Shown here in pieces: positions 47,188 to 55,913 of a DNA stretch of 64,000 nucleotides. Both the position numbers and the translations under genes were made by a program. How positions within the stretch are numbered: the stretch's first letter is position 1; the number at the start of each line of letters is the position of its first letter. The DNA lies in contig NZ_CP030280.1 in the NCBI RefSeq assembly GCF_003287895.1, forward strand, positions 2,424,501 to 2,488,500, in the 5' to 3' direction. This DNA comes from Blautia argi (lineage in GTDB: Bacteria > Bacillota > Clostridia > Lachnospirales > Lachnospiraceae). The notes under the pieces are model-generated. The model was not told the origin of the DNA. It ran no database searches and saw only the letters and a program-made list of their open reading frames with translations.

Positions 47188-48240
47188 TCATTTCCAATTT
47201 ACAAGCTCCTCCCGAAGCGCAGAAAGCAGTTCCTTTTCCGGTACCTTTCGGACAATTTCGCCTTTTTTAATCAAAAGACCTTCGCCCTTGCCTCCGGCAA
47301 TTCCAATGTCTGCTTCCTTTGCCTCTCCCGGACCGTTGACTACACAGCCCATAACAGCCACCTTTATATCCAGTGGAAATTCCTGCACCATATTTTCTAC
47401 CTGATTTGCCAGACCGATAAGGTCAATCTTTGTTCTTCCGCAGGTCGGACAGGAAACCACCTCCACGCCGCCCTTTCGCAAATTCAAAGTCTTTAAAATC
47501 CGTTTGGCTGACTTGATTTCCTCTACCGGATTTCCGGTCAGGGATACCCTTATGGTATCCCCGATTCCCTGATACAAAATAATACCAAGACCTACGGCTG
47601 ATTTAATATTTCCTGCGTACAGGGTTCCTGCCTCCGTGATTCCCACATGAAGGGGATACTGTGTCTTTTCTGCCAGTAGCTCATGCGCCTTTACACACAT
47701 TAAAACGTCTGAAGATTTAATGCTGATAACCAGGTTGTCATAGTCCAAATCCTCTATGATTTTCACCTTATCAAGGGCGCTCTCCACCAGGCCTTCTGCT
47801 GTTACACCGTGATATTTTTCCACCAGTTCCTTTTCCAGAGAGCCGCTGTTTACCCCTACGCGAATTGGGATATTTCGTTCTTTCGCTGTGTCTACCACTG
47901 CCTGAATTTTCTCTCTTCCACCGATATTGCCCGGATTAATGCGAATTTTATCTGCTCCGTTTTCCATGGCTGCAATGGCCATTTTGTAGTCAAAATGAAT
48001 GTCTGCCACCAAAGGAATATGTATCTGCTTTTTAATCTCTTTTACTGCTTTTGCAGCTTCTAAAGTAGGTACTGTACAACGGATAATCTCACAGCCTGCT
48101 GCCTCAAGCTCTAGTATCTGTTTTACGGTTTCTTCCACATTTTCTGTTGGCGTATTGGTCATGGACTGAATCAAAATGGGGTTTCCGCCCCCGATTTTTT
48201 TATCTCCAATGGATATGACTTTTGTATGTTCCCGATACAT
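47188..48240 (-). CDS. ispG: 4-hydroxy-3-methylbut-2-enyl-diphosphate synthase
   Basis: IspG (GcpE) converts MEcPP to HMBPP in the non-mevalonate isoprenoid pathway using a [4Fe-4S] cluster. The ~350-residue protein starts MYREHTKVISIGDKKIGGGN PILIQSMTNT. It has the TIM-barrel segment VADIHFDYKMAIAAMENGAD KIRINPGNIG and the cluster cysteines in VVSCPTCGRTKID and AVMGCVVNGPGEAKEADIG. I use the ATG at 48240, eight bases after AGGAGG; the GTG at 48249 overlaps that site. It lies between telA and polC with short gaps, probably co-transcribed with polC. Confidence 0.95.
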   Translation of the reverse strand: MYREHTKVISIGDKKIGGGNPILIQSMTNTPTENVEETVKQILELEAAGCEIIRCTVPTLEAAKAVKEIKKQIHIPLVADIHFDYKMAIAAMENGADKIRINPGNIGGREKIQAVVDTAKERNIPIRVGVNSGSLEKELVEKYHGVTAEGLVESALDKVKIIEDLDYDNLVISIKSSDVLMCVKAHELLAEKTQYPLHVGITEAGTLYAGNIKSAVGLGIILYQGIGDTIRVSLTGNPVEEIKSAKRILKTLNLRKGGVEVVSCPTCGRTKIDLIGLANQVENMVQEFPLDIKVAVMGCVVNGPGEAKEADIGIAGGKGEGLLIKKGEIVRKVPEKELLSALREELVNWK

Positions 48241-48253
48241 AAATCCCACCTCC

Positions 48254-49396
48254 TTAATGCTGAATCTGCAGCAACTTATTCTTTAATTCTCCCTCCAGAC
48301 GATAGATTTCCGCTTCCGCGGCTCTTCTCTTTTCCCGTCCTTCTTTCTGAATCGCCATTACTTCATCAAAGGTACTGATTAAGGATTCATTGGTCTTCTG
48401 AAGGGTTTCAATATCTACAATACCTCTTTCTGATTCCTTTGCCGCCTCAACGGTTGCCAGCTTTAAGGTTTCCGCATTTTTCCGAAGCAGGGCGTTTGTC
48501 ATATCTGTAACTTCTCTCTGGGCTTTTGCCGCTTCTGTGGAATGCGCCACCCCAAGGGCAATCACCATCTGGCTTTTCCAGAGAGGAATGGTATTTACAA
48601 TGGTTGACTGGATTTTTTCTGCCATTAAAGTGTCATTTCCCTGTACCAGGCGAATCTGAGGCGCAGTCTGAATCGCAATCATTCTGGTTAATTCCAGGTC
48701 GTGGATTTTCTTTTCAAAACGGTCGCAGAGAGAATCCAGATCTTTTGCTGCCTGGGCGTCCTCCGGCAGCCCGCTGATCTGCGCTTTACTCATAAGCTTG
48801 GGCAGCTCTGTGCTGCGGATTTCCTCCAGCTTCTTCTTTCCTGCCAGAATATACATGGACAGTTCTTTAAAATAGTTCAGATTCAAAGCATACATTCTGT
48901 CCATAATGGCTGCGTCCTTCATAAGCTGAATCTGGTGCTTTTCCAGAGATTCCACAATTTTATTTACATTGGTTTCTGCTTTTGCATACTTGTTTTTCAT
49001 GGATTCCAGCCTGTTGGCACCCTTTTTGAAAAATCCCATAATGCCCTTGCGCTCTTCCTCTGCATCAAAGTTTTTCAATTCTGTAACCACATCTTCCAGC
49101 AAATCTCCCACTTCCCCGAGATCCTTTGTCCGTACCTTTTCCAGGGCATCTTCTGAAAAGTCCGCCATTTTTTTCTGTGTGCCTGCACCGTACTGAAGAA
49201 TGGCTGCAGAATTGCGGATATCAATCTGCTTGGCAAAATCATCTACCATTTTCCGCTCCTCAGGGGACAGAATACTGTCGTCCATTTTAGGTTCTGCAGG
49301 CTCTTCCTTTTTTCCCTTTGCAACAGGCGCTTCCTCCTGCAACGGCTCAAAGCTTAATGTGGGAGTTACCGTAAAATCTTTTAATTCATCACTCAT
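48254..49396 (-). CDS. telA: TelA-like toxic anion resistance protein
   Basis: This 380-residue cytoplasmic, mostly helical protein belongs to the TelA/KlaA family first linked to tellurite resistance. The N-terminal ~35 residues are disordered and acidic. The body begins LSPEERKMVDDFAKQIDIRN SAAILQYGAG, a family hallmark, and continues with GFFKKGANRLESMKNKYAKA, MDRMYALNLNYFKELSMYIL and TIPLWKSQMVIALG. It ends in a coiled coil. It follows xpaC by six bases. The xpaC-telA pair is common in Firmicutes. The true function is not settled; envelope-stress or lantibiotic tolerance roles have been proposed. Confidence 0.92.
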   Translation of the reverse strand: MSDELKDFTVTPTLSFEPLQEEAPVAKGKKEEPAEPKMDDSILSPEERKMVDDFAKQIDIRNSAAILQYGAGTQKKMADFSEDALEKVRTKDLGEVGDLLEDVVTELKNFDAEEERKGIMGFFKKGANRLESMKNKYAKAETNVNKIVESLEKHQIQLMKDAAIMDRMYALNLNYFKELSMYILAGKKKLEEIRSTELPKLMSKAQISGLPEDAQAAKDLDSLCDRFEKKIHDLELTRMIAIQTAPQIRLVQGNDTLMAEKIQSTIVNTIPLWKSQMVIALGVAHSTEAAKAQREVTDMTNALLRKNAETLKLATVEAAKESERGIVDIETLQKTNESLISTFDEVMAIQKEGREKRRAAEAEIYRLEGELKNKLLQIQH

Positions 49397-49402
49397 CTTT
49401 TC

Positions 49403-50659
49403 TTATTCCTTTCTCTGAAAACTCTTTTCTTCCATGAGTCCTTCCTGCGCCAACATGGTTTTTAATACTGAAATATCCGCAGACACGTCCCAGGCTGTTT
49501 CCTTATAAAAGCTGTCCAGGAGATTTTCAAAGGCTACGTTAATAGTATCCAAAGTATTTTCAATTTCTCTCTTTGCGGTTTTAATGTTTTCCCCTTCCAG
49601 GCCCTGCTTATCCAACTCCTCATAAGCATTCAGAAGCTTCATGGTAGTAGGAAGATAATAATCCATAAATTTATGTAAATCCTGAATCAGCTCTGGGTGC
49701 TGCTCCACTCTCTGGAAAATCCTGAGAATCACATTTTCCAGATGATAAATTTTATTGGAAATCTCCACTCCGGGAATAGCATCATTGCTTCTGCGGATTT
49801 CTTCGATATAGCGGTCGCCCTCTTCAATCACCTTCTTCACTTCCTCAGAAAGCTGCTGTTTCGGTGATTTTGCTTCTTTTTCTTTTAATTCTTTTACATT
49901 TTCTTCTGTCTTCATATACTGGTCATAAACCTCGTCACTAGCTATGAGGCAGGTTCCCTGCTTATCCAGATGTCCCTCCAGAAACATGCGCTTTTGAATC
50001 ATTTTTTTCAAATCTTTTCGCACGAATTTTTCAGATTTCCTTACACTTTTTGCCAAATCCCTAATGCTTCCATAGGGCTTTCCATTTAAGGTCTTCACAT
50101 AGGCGCGGAAGCGTTTAATCTTCTTTCTCAATTGATTTCCGCAAATTGCCATAATCAGGCTTAATACCGCAGCAGTTCCAAAAACACCCAATATGATTCC
50201 CAGCTTTTCAGCTACAGTCTGAACAAAAATCGAAGCAATGAGAAATCCTGCTGCAGTTACGCCGAACATAATGGTCAGCGCTGTCCCAAGGGTTGTCAGC
50301 AAAATGCCCATAGCTCTTGCTGTGCCTGTATTCACAAATAATGCAAACTCCTCTCTCGCTTCCTTCACCCGCCGGGAAGACTCCGGACTTCTGTAATGTC
50401 CAAAGGGACGGTAACTGTAGTTTGTACTGTATCCGTTCCCCGGTCCATAAGGCTTTGGTTCTTCCTGCTGCTTTTGATTTCTGTAATACTGCCCTGCCAT
50501 ATTTCCCGCATTTTTCATACTCTGCGCCACATTTCCCAGAGCGCTTTCCAGTGTCTGTCCCAAATCTCTGTTCAATCTGCCAAAATCTCCTGTATCAATG
50601 GCATTCTGCACAATATTTTTCACATCTCTCCCCAAATTATTCCAGTCATTTACAGACAT
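49403..50659 (-). CDS. xpaC: XpaC-like 5-bromo-4-chloroindolyl phosphate hydrolysis family protein
   Basis: This ~418-residue protein has an N-terminal cytoplasmic helical region (NNLGRDVKNIVQNAIDTGDF, similar to DUF4342-like repeats), a Gln/Tyr/Gly-rich stretch (~70-95), two transmembrane helices (~120-185: GILLTTLGTALTIMFGVTAA and LGIILGVFGTAAVLSLIMAI) and a long C-terminal XpaC domain with winged-helix-like SIRDLAKSVRKSEKFVRKDL. The family name reflects a B. subtilis phenotype, and the biochemical role is unknown. The start is at 50659 (MSVNDWNNLG), eight bases after AGGAG; the GTG at 50668 is less suitable. It forms an operon with telA. Confidence 0.88.
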   Translation of the reverse strand: MSVNDWNNLGRDVKNIVQNAIDTGDFGRLNRDLGQTLESALGNVAQSMKNAGNMAGQYYRNQKQQEEPKPYGPGNGYSTNYSYRPFGHYRSPESSRRVKEAREEFALFVNTGTARAMGILLTTLGTALTIMFGVTAAGFLIASIFVQTVAEKLGIILGVFGTAAVLSLIMAICGNQLRKKIKRFRAYVKTLNGKPYGSIRDLAKSVRKSEKFVRKDLKKMIQKRMFLEGHLDKQGTCLIASDEVYDQYMKTEENVKELKEKEAKSPKQQLSEEVKKVIEEGDRYIEEIRRSNDAIPGVEISNKIYHLENVILRIFQRVEQHPELIQDLHKFMDYYLPTTMKLLNAYEELDKQGLEGENIKTAKREIENTLDTINVAFENLLDSFYKETAWDVSADISVLKTMLAQEGLMEEKSFQRKE

Positions 50660-50759
50660 ATTCTTCACTCCTAACTTCCGGATTCTCTATTCAAAACTCT
50701 GATATTCTTATTCCTTTAAATTATATATGAAAGAATCCAAAAAAGCAACGGAACTTCTC

Positions 50760-50788
50760 TTGCAATTCACACGTTAAAGTTTTATAAT
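50760..50788 (+). promoter_or_regulatory. Sigma-A promoter of ilvE
   Basis: TTGCAA (50760-50765), a 17-base spacer and a perfect TATAAT (50783-50788), with transcription expected from about 50795. The leader to the start codon is only ~55 bases, with no T-box or attenuator seen. Confidence 0.8.
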
Positions 50789-50850
50789 GGTAAAAAATTA
50801 AGATAAAAAAATGAGCTACCGCATTCCGCGGCTGAATGGAGGAAATGAAC

Positions 50851-51876
50851 ATGGAGAAAAAGAACATTGACTGGTCCAATCTGGGCTTTGGATATGTAAA
50901 AACCGATTACCGCTTTGTATCTGATTTTAAGGACAATGCATGGGACGAAGGAAGAATGACACAGGACGAAACCGTTGTCATAAATGAGTGTGCCGGTGTC
51001 CTGCAGTATGCCCAGACTGTCTTTGAAGGAATGAAAGCCTACACTACACAGGACGGACGCATTGTCACCTTCCGCCCGGATTTAAATGCCAGCCGTCTGG
51101 CAGATTCTGCCAGACGACTGGAAATGCCTGTGTTCCCGGAGGACCGTTTCGTAGAAGCTGTTGTAAACACAGTAAAGGCAAATGCTGCTTATGTTCCACC
51201 TTATGGATCTGGCGCAACCTTGTATATCCGCCCCTATATGTTCGGCACCAATCCGGTGATTGGCGTAAAACCGGCAGATGAATATCAGTTCCGTATCTTT
51301 ACAACCCCGGTAGGTCCGTATTTCAAGGGCGGCGTTAAGCCTCTCACCATCCGCATCAGCGATTTTGACCGTGCAGCTCCTCATGGAACCGGCCATATTA
51401 AAGCCGGACTAAACTATGCCATGAGCCTCCATGCCATTATGGACGCACACACACAGGGTTATGACGAAAATATGTATCTGGACGCAGCAACCAGAACAAA
51501 GGTAGAAGAAACCGGCGGCGCCAACTTCCTGTTCATTACAAAGGACGGAAAGGTTGTTACACCGAAATCCGACAGTATTCTTCCTTCCATTACCCGCCGC
51601 TCCCTCATGTATGTGGCAAAAGAATATCTGGGACTGGAAGCAGAAGAAAGAGAAGTATACCTTGACGAGGTTAAAGACTTTGCTGAATGCGGTCTGTGCG
51701 GCACTGCTGCCGTCATTTCACCGGTTGGCAAAATTGTAGACCATGGAAAAGAAATCTGTTTCCCGAGCGGCATGGACGCTATGGGACCGGTGACTCAGAA
51801 GCTCTATGAAACACTGACCGGTATCCAGATGGGAAGACTTGAAGCGCCGGAGGGTTGGCTGAAAGTCATTGAATAA
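50851..51876 (+). CDS. ilvE: Branched-chain-amino-acid aminotransferase
   Basis: IlvE catalyses the final step of leucine, isoleucine and valine synthesis (and the first of their breakdown), moving the amino group from glutamate. The ~341-residue fold-type IV PLP enzyme belongs to the longer BCAT group. Visible elements are LQYAQTVFEGMKAY, FRPDLNASRLADSARRLEMP, YIRPYMFGTNP, the PLP-lysine region GTGHIKAGLNYAMSLHAIMD and GLCGTAAVISPVGKI. Three ATGs occur in frame. The third (50851) lies eight bases after GGAGG, while the first two overlap that site. The gene is alone on its transcript, followed by a two-way terminator. Confidence 0.94.
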   Translation: MEKKNIDWSNLGFGYVKTDYRFVSDFKDNAWDEGRMTQDETVVINECAGVLQYAQTVFEGMKAYTTQDGRIVTFRPDLNASRLADSARRLEMPVFPEDRFVEAVVNTVKANAAYVPPYGSGATLYIRPYMFGTNPVIGVKPADEYQFRIFTTPVGPYFKGGVKPLTIRISDFDRAAPHGTGHIKAGLNYAMSLHAIMDAHTQGYDENMYLDAATRTKVEETGGANFLFITKDGKVVTPKSDSILPSITRRSLMYVAKEYLGLEAEEREVYLDEVKDFAECGLCGTAAVISPVGKIVDHGKEICFPSGMDAMGPVTQKLYETLTGIQMGRLEAPEGWLKVIE

Positions 51877-51917
51877 AAGCAGGCTGTAACAAAATTTTCT
51901 ACAGACCGTAAAAAGAA

Positions 51918-51980
51918 GCTGGCGCAGGAAGCAGCAATCAGGAATATTCCCGATATGCACACACTGCGCCAGCCTCTTTT
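51918..51980. terminator. Bidirectional terminator between ilvE and the GH31 gene
   Basis: Arms GCTGGCGCAG (51918-51927) and CTGCGCCAGC (51964-51973) form a perfect 10-bp stem. T-rich runs follow on the plus strand (CTCTTTTC) and on the minus strand (TTCTTTTT), fitting its place between convergent genes. Confidence 0.75.
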
Positions 51981-51987
51981 CCCATCA

Positions 51988-52238
51988 TCAACTTTTCCCG
52001 GTCAAAAGTTCCGCTATTACCCCATAAAGCTCCCTATCTGTCCCCTGCGCCAAAAGCTCTGCCAAAATTTCCGCTGCCGGCTTTTTGTTTTTTACCAGAT
52101 TATAAATCCGGTCTTTTTCTACAAAGCTGATTTCCGCCTGATCCAGAAATGCAAAGCACCGCTCTTCCACCTGATTTTCCGCTCTCTGCAGCTCCCCGGT
52201 AAAAACAACTCTAACCTCCTGCTCTATAGATACCTCTC
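51988..52238 (-). pseudogene. Out-of-frame C-terminal tail of the GH31 gene
   Basis: Downstream of the GH31 stop another frame codes for a coherent ~80-residue stretch: EVSIEQEVRVVFTGELQRAE, then NQVEERCFAFLDQAEISFVE and KDRIYNLVKNKKPAAEILAE LLAQGTDREL, ending AELLTGKS. It has no separate ribosome-binding site. The helical LDxAEISFxEKDxIYxLV pattern is, from memory, the C-terminal extension of many clostridial GH31 enzymes. Two single-base insertions would link it to the upstream frame: an A in AGGAAAGCTT near 52263-52265, and a T in TGTCGG near 52238-52243. Confidence 0.6.
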
Positions 52239-54389
52239 CGACACACCTCCACAGCCTGAAGCTTTCCTGTTATAAGAAACTACTGCCTGAACTTCTTTTC
52301 CATCTATACAGACCCTTATCTGCTCCTTTGCAATATCCTTCATTCCCACAAAATCCACGCGATACGTTCTCCTTTGAGGAATCAGCTCCAGCGCGCCCTT
52401 TGGTCTTCTGATTTCAAAAACGACTTCTTCCTTTTCTTCCCTGTAACTCATAGATGTTTTTACACAGCTTCCCTTTTCATAAGCACAGGTTTCATTGTCG
52501 TCCTCATAGAGTACAAAATCACCTGAGGCTCCTGTAAATACCTTGATATGCAAAGATTTCGGATTCCTTCCCGCCTCTGTGCCTCTGATTTCCTCTGTAA
52601 GAGGCAAAATTCCTCCTGCCTTTGCCAGCACAGGGATACTCTCAATACTTCTGTACATGACAAGCATTCTGTCTCCACTGTACATCATACCTGTGTACAG
52701 GTCATACCACAGTCCTTCGGGAAGCCACACAACCGTCTTTGCCCTGTTGATCCCCTTTTCTCGAGGACTTGTTACAGGGGCAACCATAAGTACAGAACCA
52801 AAGAGATACTGATTCTTCACATAATACGCTTCGCCATTTTCCGGATATTCATAGTACATTGGCTGTACCAGAGGCAGTCCTTCCTTATACGCCCGATAAT
52901 TCATGGTATAAAGATATGGCAGAAGACGATGGCGTTCCCGCAGGGCCTCTCCCATAGCCTTTTCTGTTTCCGGCTTAAATCGCCATGGCTCTTTTCCGTT
53001 AAATTCGCTGTTAGAGCTGTGCAGCCGCAAAATAGGGGAATACACGCCAAACTGTGTCCATCTTGCTGTCATCTCATCGTCCTTATACCCCAACATGTGT
53101 CCGCCAATGTCATGACTCCACCAGCCATAGCCAATGTTGGAAGCCACGGCTGTAAAATAAGGCTGAAACTGAAGAGATTCCCAGGTGGTAATGGTATCTC
53201 CCGAAAATCCCACCGAATATCTGTGGCTTCCCGGACCTGCATATCTGGAGAAGAGGAGAGGTCTTTTTCCTGTTCTCTGATGATCCAGAAAATGAAAATG
53301 ATTCAAAATCCACAGAGGATCTAATCCCTCTATTTTTGTGGTGTTTCCCTGCTGCCAGTCTATCCACCAGAAATCCACCCCTTCCTCTTCTCTTGGGTGA
53401 TGAAGACAGGTAAAATAAGCTTCCAAAAAATCGGGATTTGCCAAATCGCATAGAACCGGCTCTTGCTTCTCAATGTCAACCCCCATTGCTTTTGCCATAG
53501 GCTCGTACATTTCCTCAAATGCCCGCACCCCGTCTGCCGGGTGGAGATTTAAAGTTGTCCGCATACCCTTTTCATGCAGCCTTTCTAAGAAACGGATCGG
53601 CTTTGGAAAAAACGCTCTGTTCCAGGTATAGCCTGTCCACCCGCTTCCGTACTTTTCCTCAATATCCACCAAATGCCAGTCCATATCAATGACTGCCACT
53701 GTAAAAGGCAGATTTTCTCTTTCAAACCTGTCCATTAATTCCAGGTAGCTTTCTTCTGTGTATGGATAATAACGACTCCACCAGTTACCCAAAGCATATC
53801 GCGGCAGCATGGGCGGCTTTCTGCACAGTCTATAAAATGCCTGTAAAGCTCCCTTGTAATCATGTCCGTATCCGAAAAAATACAAATCTCGGATTTCCTT
53901 TTTCCTTGGCTCTATCCAACCGTTTTCCAGAAGCACCTGGGACTTGCTGTCATCCAAAAGTGCAAATCCCATCTGGGACATCACGCCGTCATCCAACGGA
54001 ATTTCACCTTCTGCGCCATCCAGTGTTCTGGCAGTTCCCTTTAAATTTTCTCCCTGGTCGCCATAACGCCAGATACTCCTGTAATTACTGTTTCTGCCTC
54101 CCACCTGTATAGACAACCCATTAGAAGAAAATTCCTTTTCATTGTAAACCAGGTGCAGAAATTCGGTTCGAATCTCCAGTCCTTCCTTCGTTCTTTTTGC
54201 CTCATATGCTGCTTTTGGAAAGTCCCGGTCAAAAACCACCTGGGTAGAGCGATCCTCAAACACTTCGTCCCGATCATATTCCAGACGCAGCAAACGTTCT
54301 GTAAGAACCGTAATACGATAATGCGCTCCTCTGATTTGATTGTCTTCCAATGCCTTCGGCGCGGTCTGCACCCTGTAAATCTCTTTCAT
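52224..54389 (-). CDS. GH31 alpha-glucosidase/alpha-xylosidase (C-terminus frameshifted)
   Basis: This 721-residue family 31 glycoside hydrolase is intracellular, with no signal peptide. An N-terminal beta-sandwich with YRITVLTERLLRLEYDRDEV FEDRSTQVV is followed by the (beta/alpha)8 barrel: LPRYALGNWWSRYYPYTEES, AVIDMDWH, VDFWWIDWQQGNT (catalytic nucleophile Asp), FSGDTITTWESL (acid/base Asp) and WWSHDIGGHMLG. C-terminal beta domains (WYDLYTGMMYSG; LYEDDNETCAYEKG) follow. The frame ends early at ASGCGGVSERYL; the rest of the C-terminus lies in other frames to 51988, so the true protein is probably ~800 residues. The exact sugar (glucose or xylose) cannot be assigned. It starts behind AAAAGGGG and is convergent with ilvE. 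Confidence 0.9.
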   Translation of the reverse strand: MKEIYRVQTAPKALEDNQIRGAHYRITVLTERLLRLEYDRDEVFEDRSTQVVFDRDFPKAAYEAKRTKEGLEIRTEFLHLVYNEKEFSSNGLSIQVGGRNSNYRSIWRYGDQGENLKGTARTLDGAEGEIPLDDGVMSQMGFALLDDSKSQVLLENGWIEPRKKEIRDLYFFGYGHDYKGALQAFYRLCRKPPMLPRYALGNWWSRYYPYTEESYLELMDRFERENLPFTVAVIDMDWHLVDIEEKYGSGWTGYTWNRAFFPKPIRFLERLHEKGMRTTLNLHPADGVRAFEEMYEPMAKAMGVDIEKQEPVLCDLANPDFLEAYFTCLHHPREEEGVDFWWIDWQQGNTTKIEGLDPLWILNHFHFLDHQRTGKRPLLFSRYAGPGSHRYSVGFSGDTITTWESLQFQPYFTAVASNIGYGWWSHDIGGHMLGYKDDEMTARWTQFGVYSPILRLHSSNSEFNGKEPWRFKPETEKAMGEALRERHRLLPYLYTMNYRAYKEGLPLVQPMYYEYPENGEAYYVKNQYLFGSVLMVAPVTSPREKGINRAKTVVWLPEGLWYDLYTGMMYSGDRMLVMYRSIESIPVLAKAGGILPLTEEIRGTEAGRNPKSLHIKVFTGASGDFVLYEDDNETCAYEKGSCVKTSMSYREEKEEVVFEIRRPKGALELIPQRRTYRVDFVGMKDIAKEQIRVCIDGKEVQAVVSYNRKASGCGGVSERYL

Positions 54390-54486
54390 TTCTATCCCCT
54401 TTTCGCCTGTAAAATACTGCAGCCTCTTATAAAAATCATAAAAGAAAACTCAGCATTAACATAGCACCGGGAGAAAGCACTGTCAA

Positions 54487-55747
54487 TTATTTTTCTTTGC
54501 CCAGCGCCTCAAACATATACCGCTTATATCCCTCTACCCCCGGCTGGTTAAAGGGATTGACTCCCAAAATTTCCGCAGAAACATAGCAGGAAAACAGGAA
54601 GAAATAAAACAACTCCCCGAAGTGATATTCATCGACTTTTCCTATTTCCAGTACCAGACAGGGAAGTTTTTCTCTATGTGCCTTTACGGTAGCCGTAAAA
54701 GAAGCCTTGTTCATTTCCCAGAAATCCTTTCCATTCAAATAATCAAAGAAATCCTCCACCCAATCTTTTGGTGCAGAAAGGGAGCTGTTCTGTTCCTGCA
54801 CATCTAAAAAGGTTTCAAAAAGCAGCGGCGTTCCCTCCTGAATAAACTGTCCCACTGCATGCAGTTCTTCGCAGAACTCTGCCGAAACCGGAAACAATCC
54901 TTTTCCGTCCTTGCCCTCCGTTTCCGCAAACAACTGTATCCACCATTTGTAAAACCAGCGAAACTGCGGTTCAAAACCTGCCAGCATCTCTATCCCATAG
55001 CCTTTTTCCCTATACAGGTTCCGAAGACAGGCATACTGATATGCCATATTATTTTTCCAGTCACTCTCCTTTAACTGTCTTTCCATTTTCGCCGCCCCTT
55101 TTACAAAACTGCGGATATCCAGACCTGCCACTGCCATGGGAAGCAGCCCTACGCTGGTAAAAGCGGAAAACCTGCCTCCTACATTTTCCGGGAACTCCAG
55201 AAAGGTATACCCCATGATCCCTGCACAATTTTTCCAGGGAACTGCCCCTGGTACCTGTGGCAAAAATTCTCTTTCCCGCATCTTCTCCATATTTTTCATA
55301 CAGAAATTTACGTAAAATGCGGAAAGACGCCCCCGGTTCCAAGGTTTCAAAATTCTTGGCAATACAGTCTATGTACACGGATTTTCCTTCCAGACTCTCC
55401 AGCATTTTATTTAAAGCATGGGGAGAAAGGGTGTTTCCCGCATATACGATTTCTACTTTCCTGTCTGTCTGCAATGCCTTTATGACGCTGCGAGCTGCAT
55501 TATTGGAGCCGCCCACACCGATAATCACAAATACGTCCGCGTCCTCTCTGATTTTTTCTGCCAGTTCGCAAAAATAGTCCAGATTCGCCTGATTCGCCCA
55601 TTCTTCTGTCCGAAACCACCCCAGAGCATCTTGATATTCCTTTTGTCCTTTTAAAATCTTCTCCAGAATCCCCTTTTTTTCTTCCATGTATACTGCCAAT
55701 TCTCTGTTCAGCTGCGGATTTTTATCTTCTACTCTTAATCTCAGCAT
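54487..55747 (-). pseudogene. pgi: Glucose-6-phosphate isomerase, one-base frameshift
   Basis: Pgi interconverts glucose 6-phosphate and fructose 6-phosphate. From ATG 55747 (AAGGAG upstream) it reads LRLRVEDKNPQLNRELAVYM, then VIIGVGGSNNAARSVIKAL (sugar-phosphate SIS motif) and ATGTRGSSLEKLCRDHG. At 55210-55213 a GGGG run has one G too many. Correcting it continues as YTFLEFPENVGGRFSAFTSV, a Pgi signature, and on to SAEILGVNPFNQPGVEGYKR at 54487. The repaired protein is about 419-420 residues with all parts. An essential glycolytic gene broken only once is most easily explained by a sequencing insertion. The 5' and 3' parts both look under full selection. Confidence 0.88.
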
Positions 55748-55820
55748 ATGTTCTCCTTTCCAAAGTTGCAAGCCCCCGGCTCATTTTCTCCCATTTTATC
55801 AGTTCTCTAAAGAGAAAAGC

Positions 55821-55884
55821 AGGGCTGTCCCCCATAGACTTTGGAAAATTCTGTTTTTTCCACACAGCCATAAAAGACAGCCCT
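55821..55884 (-). terminator. Intrinsic terminator after the larA-like gene
   Basis: Arms AGGGCTGTC (55821-55829) and GACAGCCCT (55876-55884). On the minus strand GCTTTTCTCTTT follows. It ends the PFK-TIM-LarA transcript before pgi. Confidence 0.65.
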
Positions 55885-55913
55885 CATATTCTCACTTTAT
55901 CTTTTCTTTCTTC

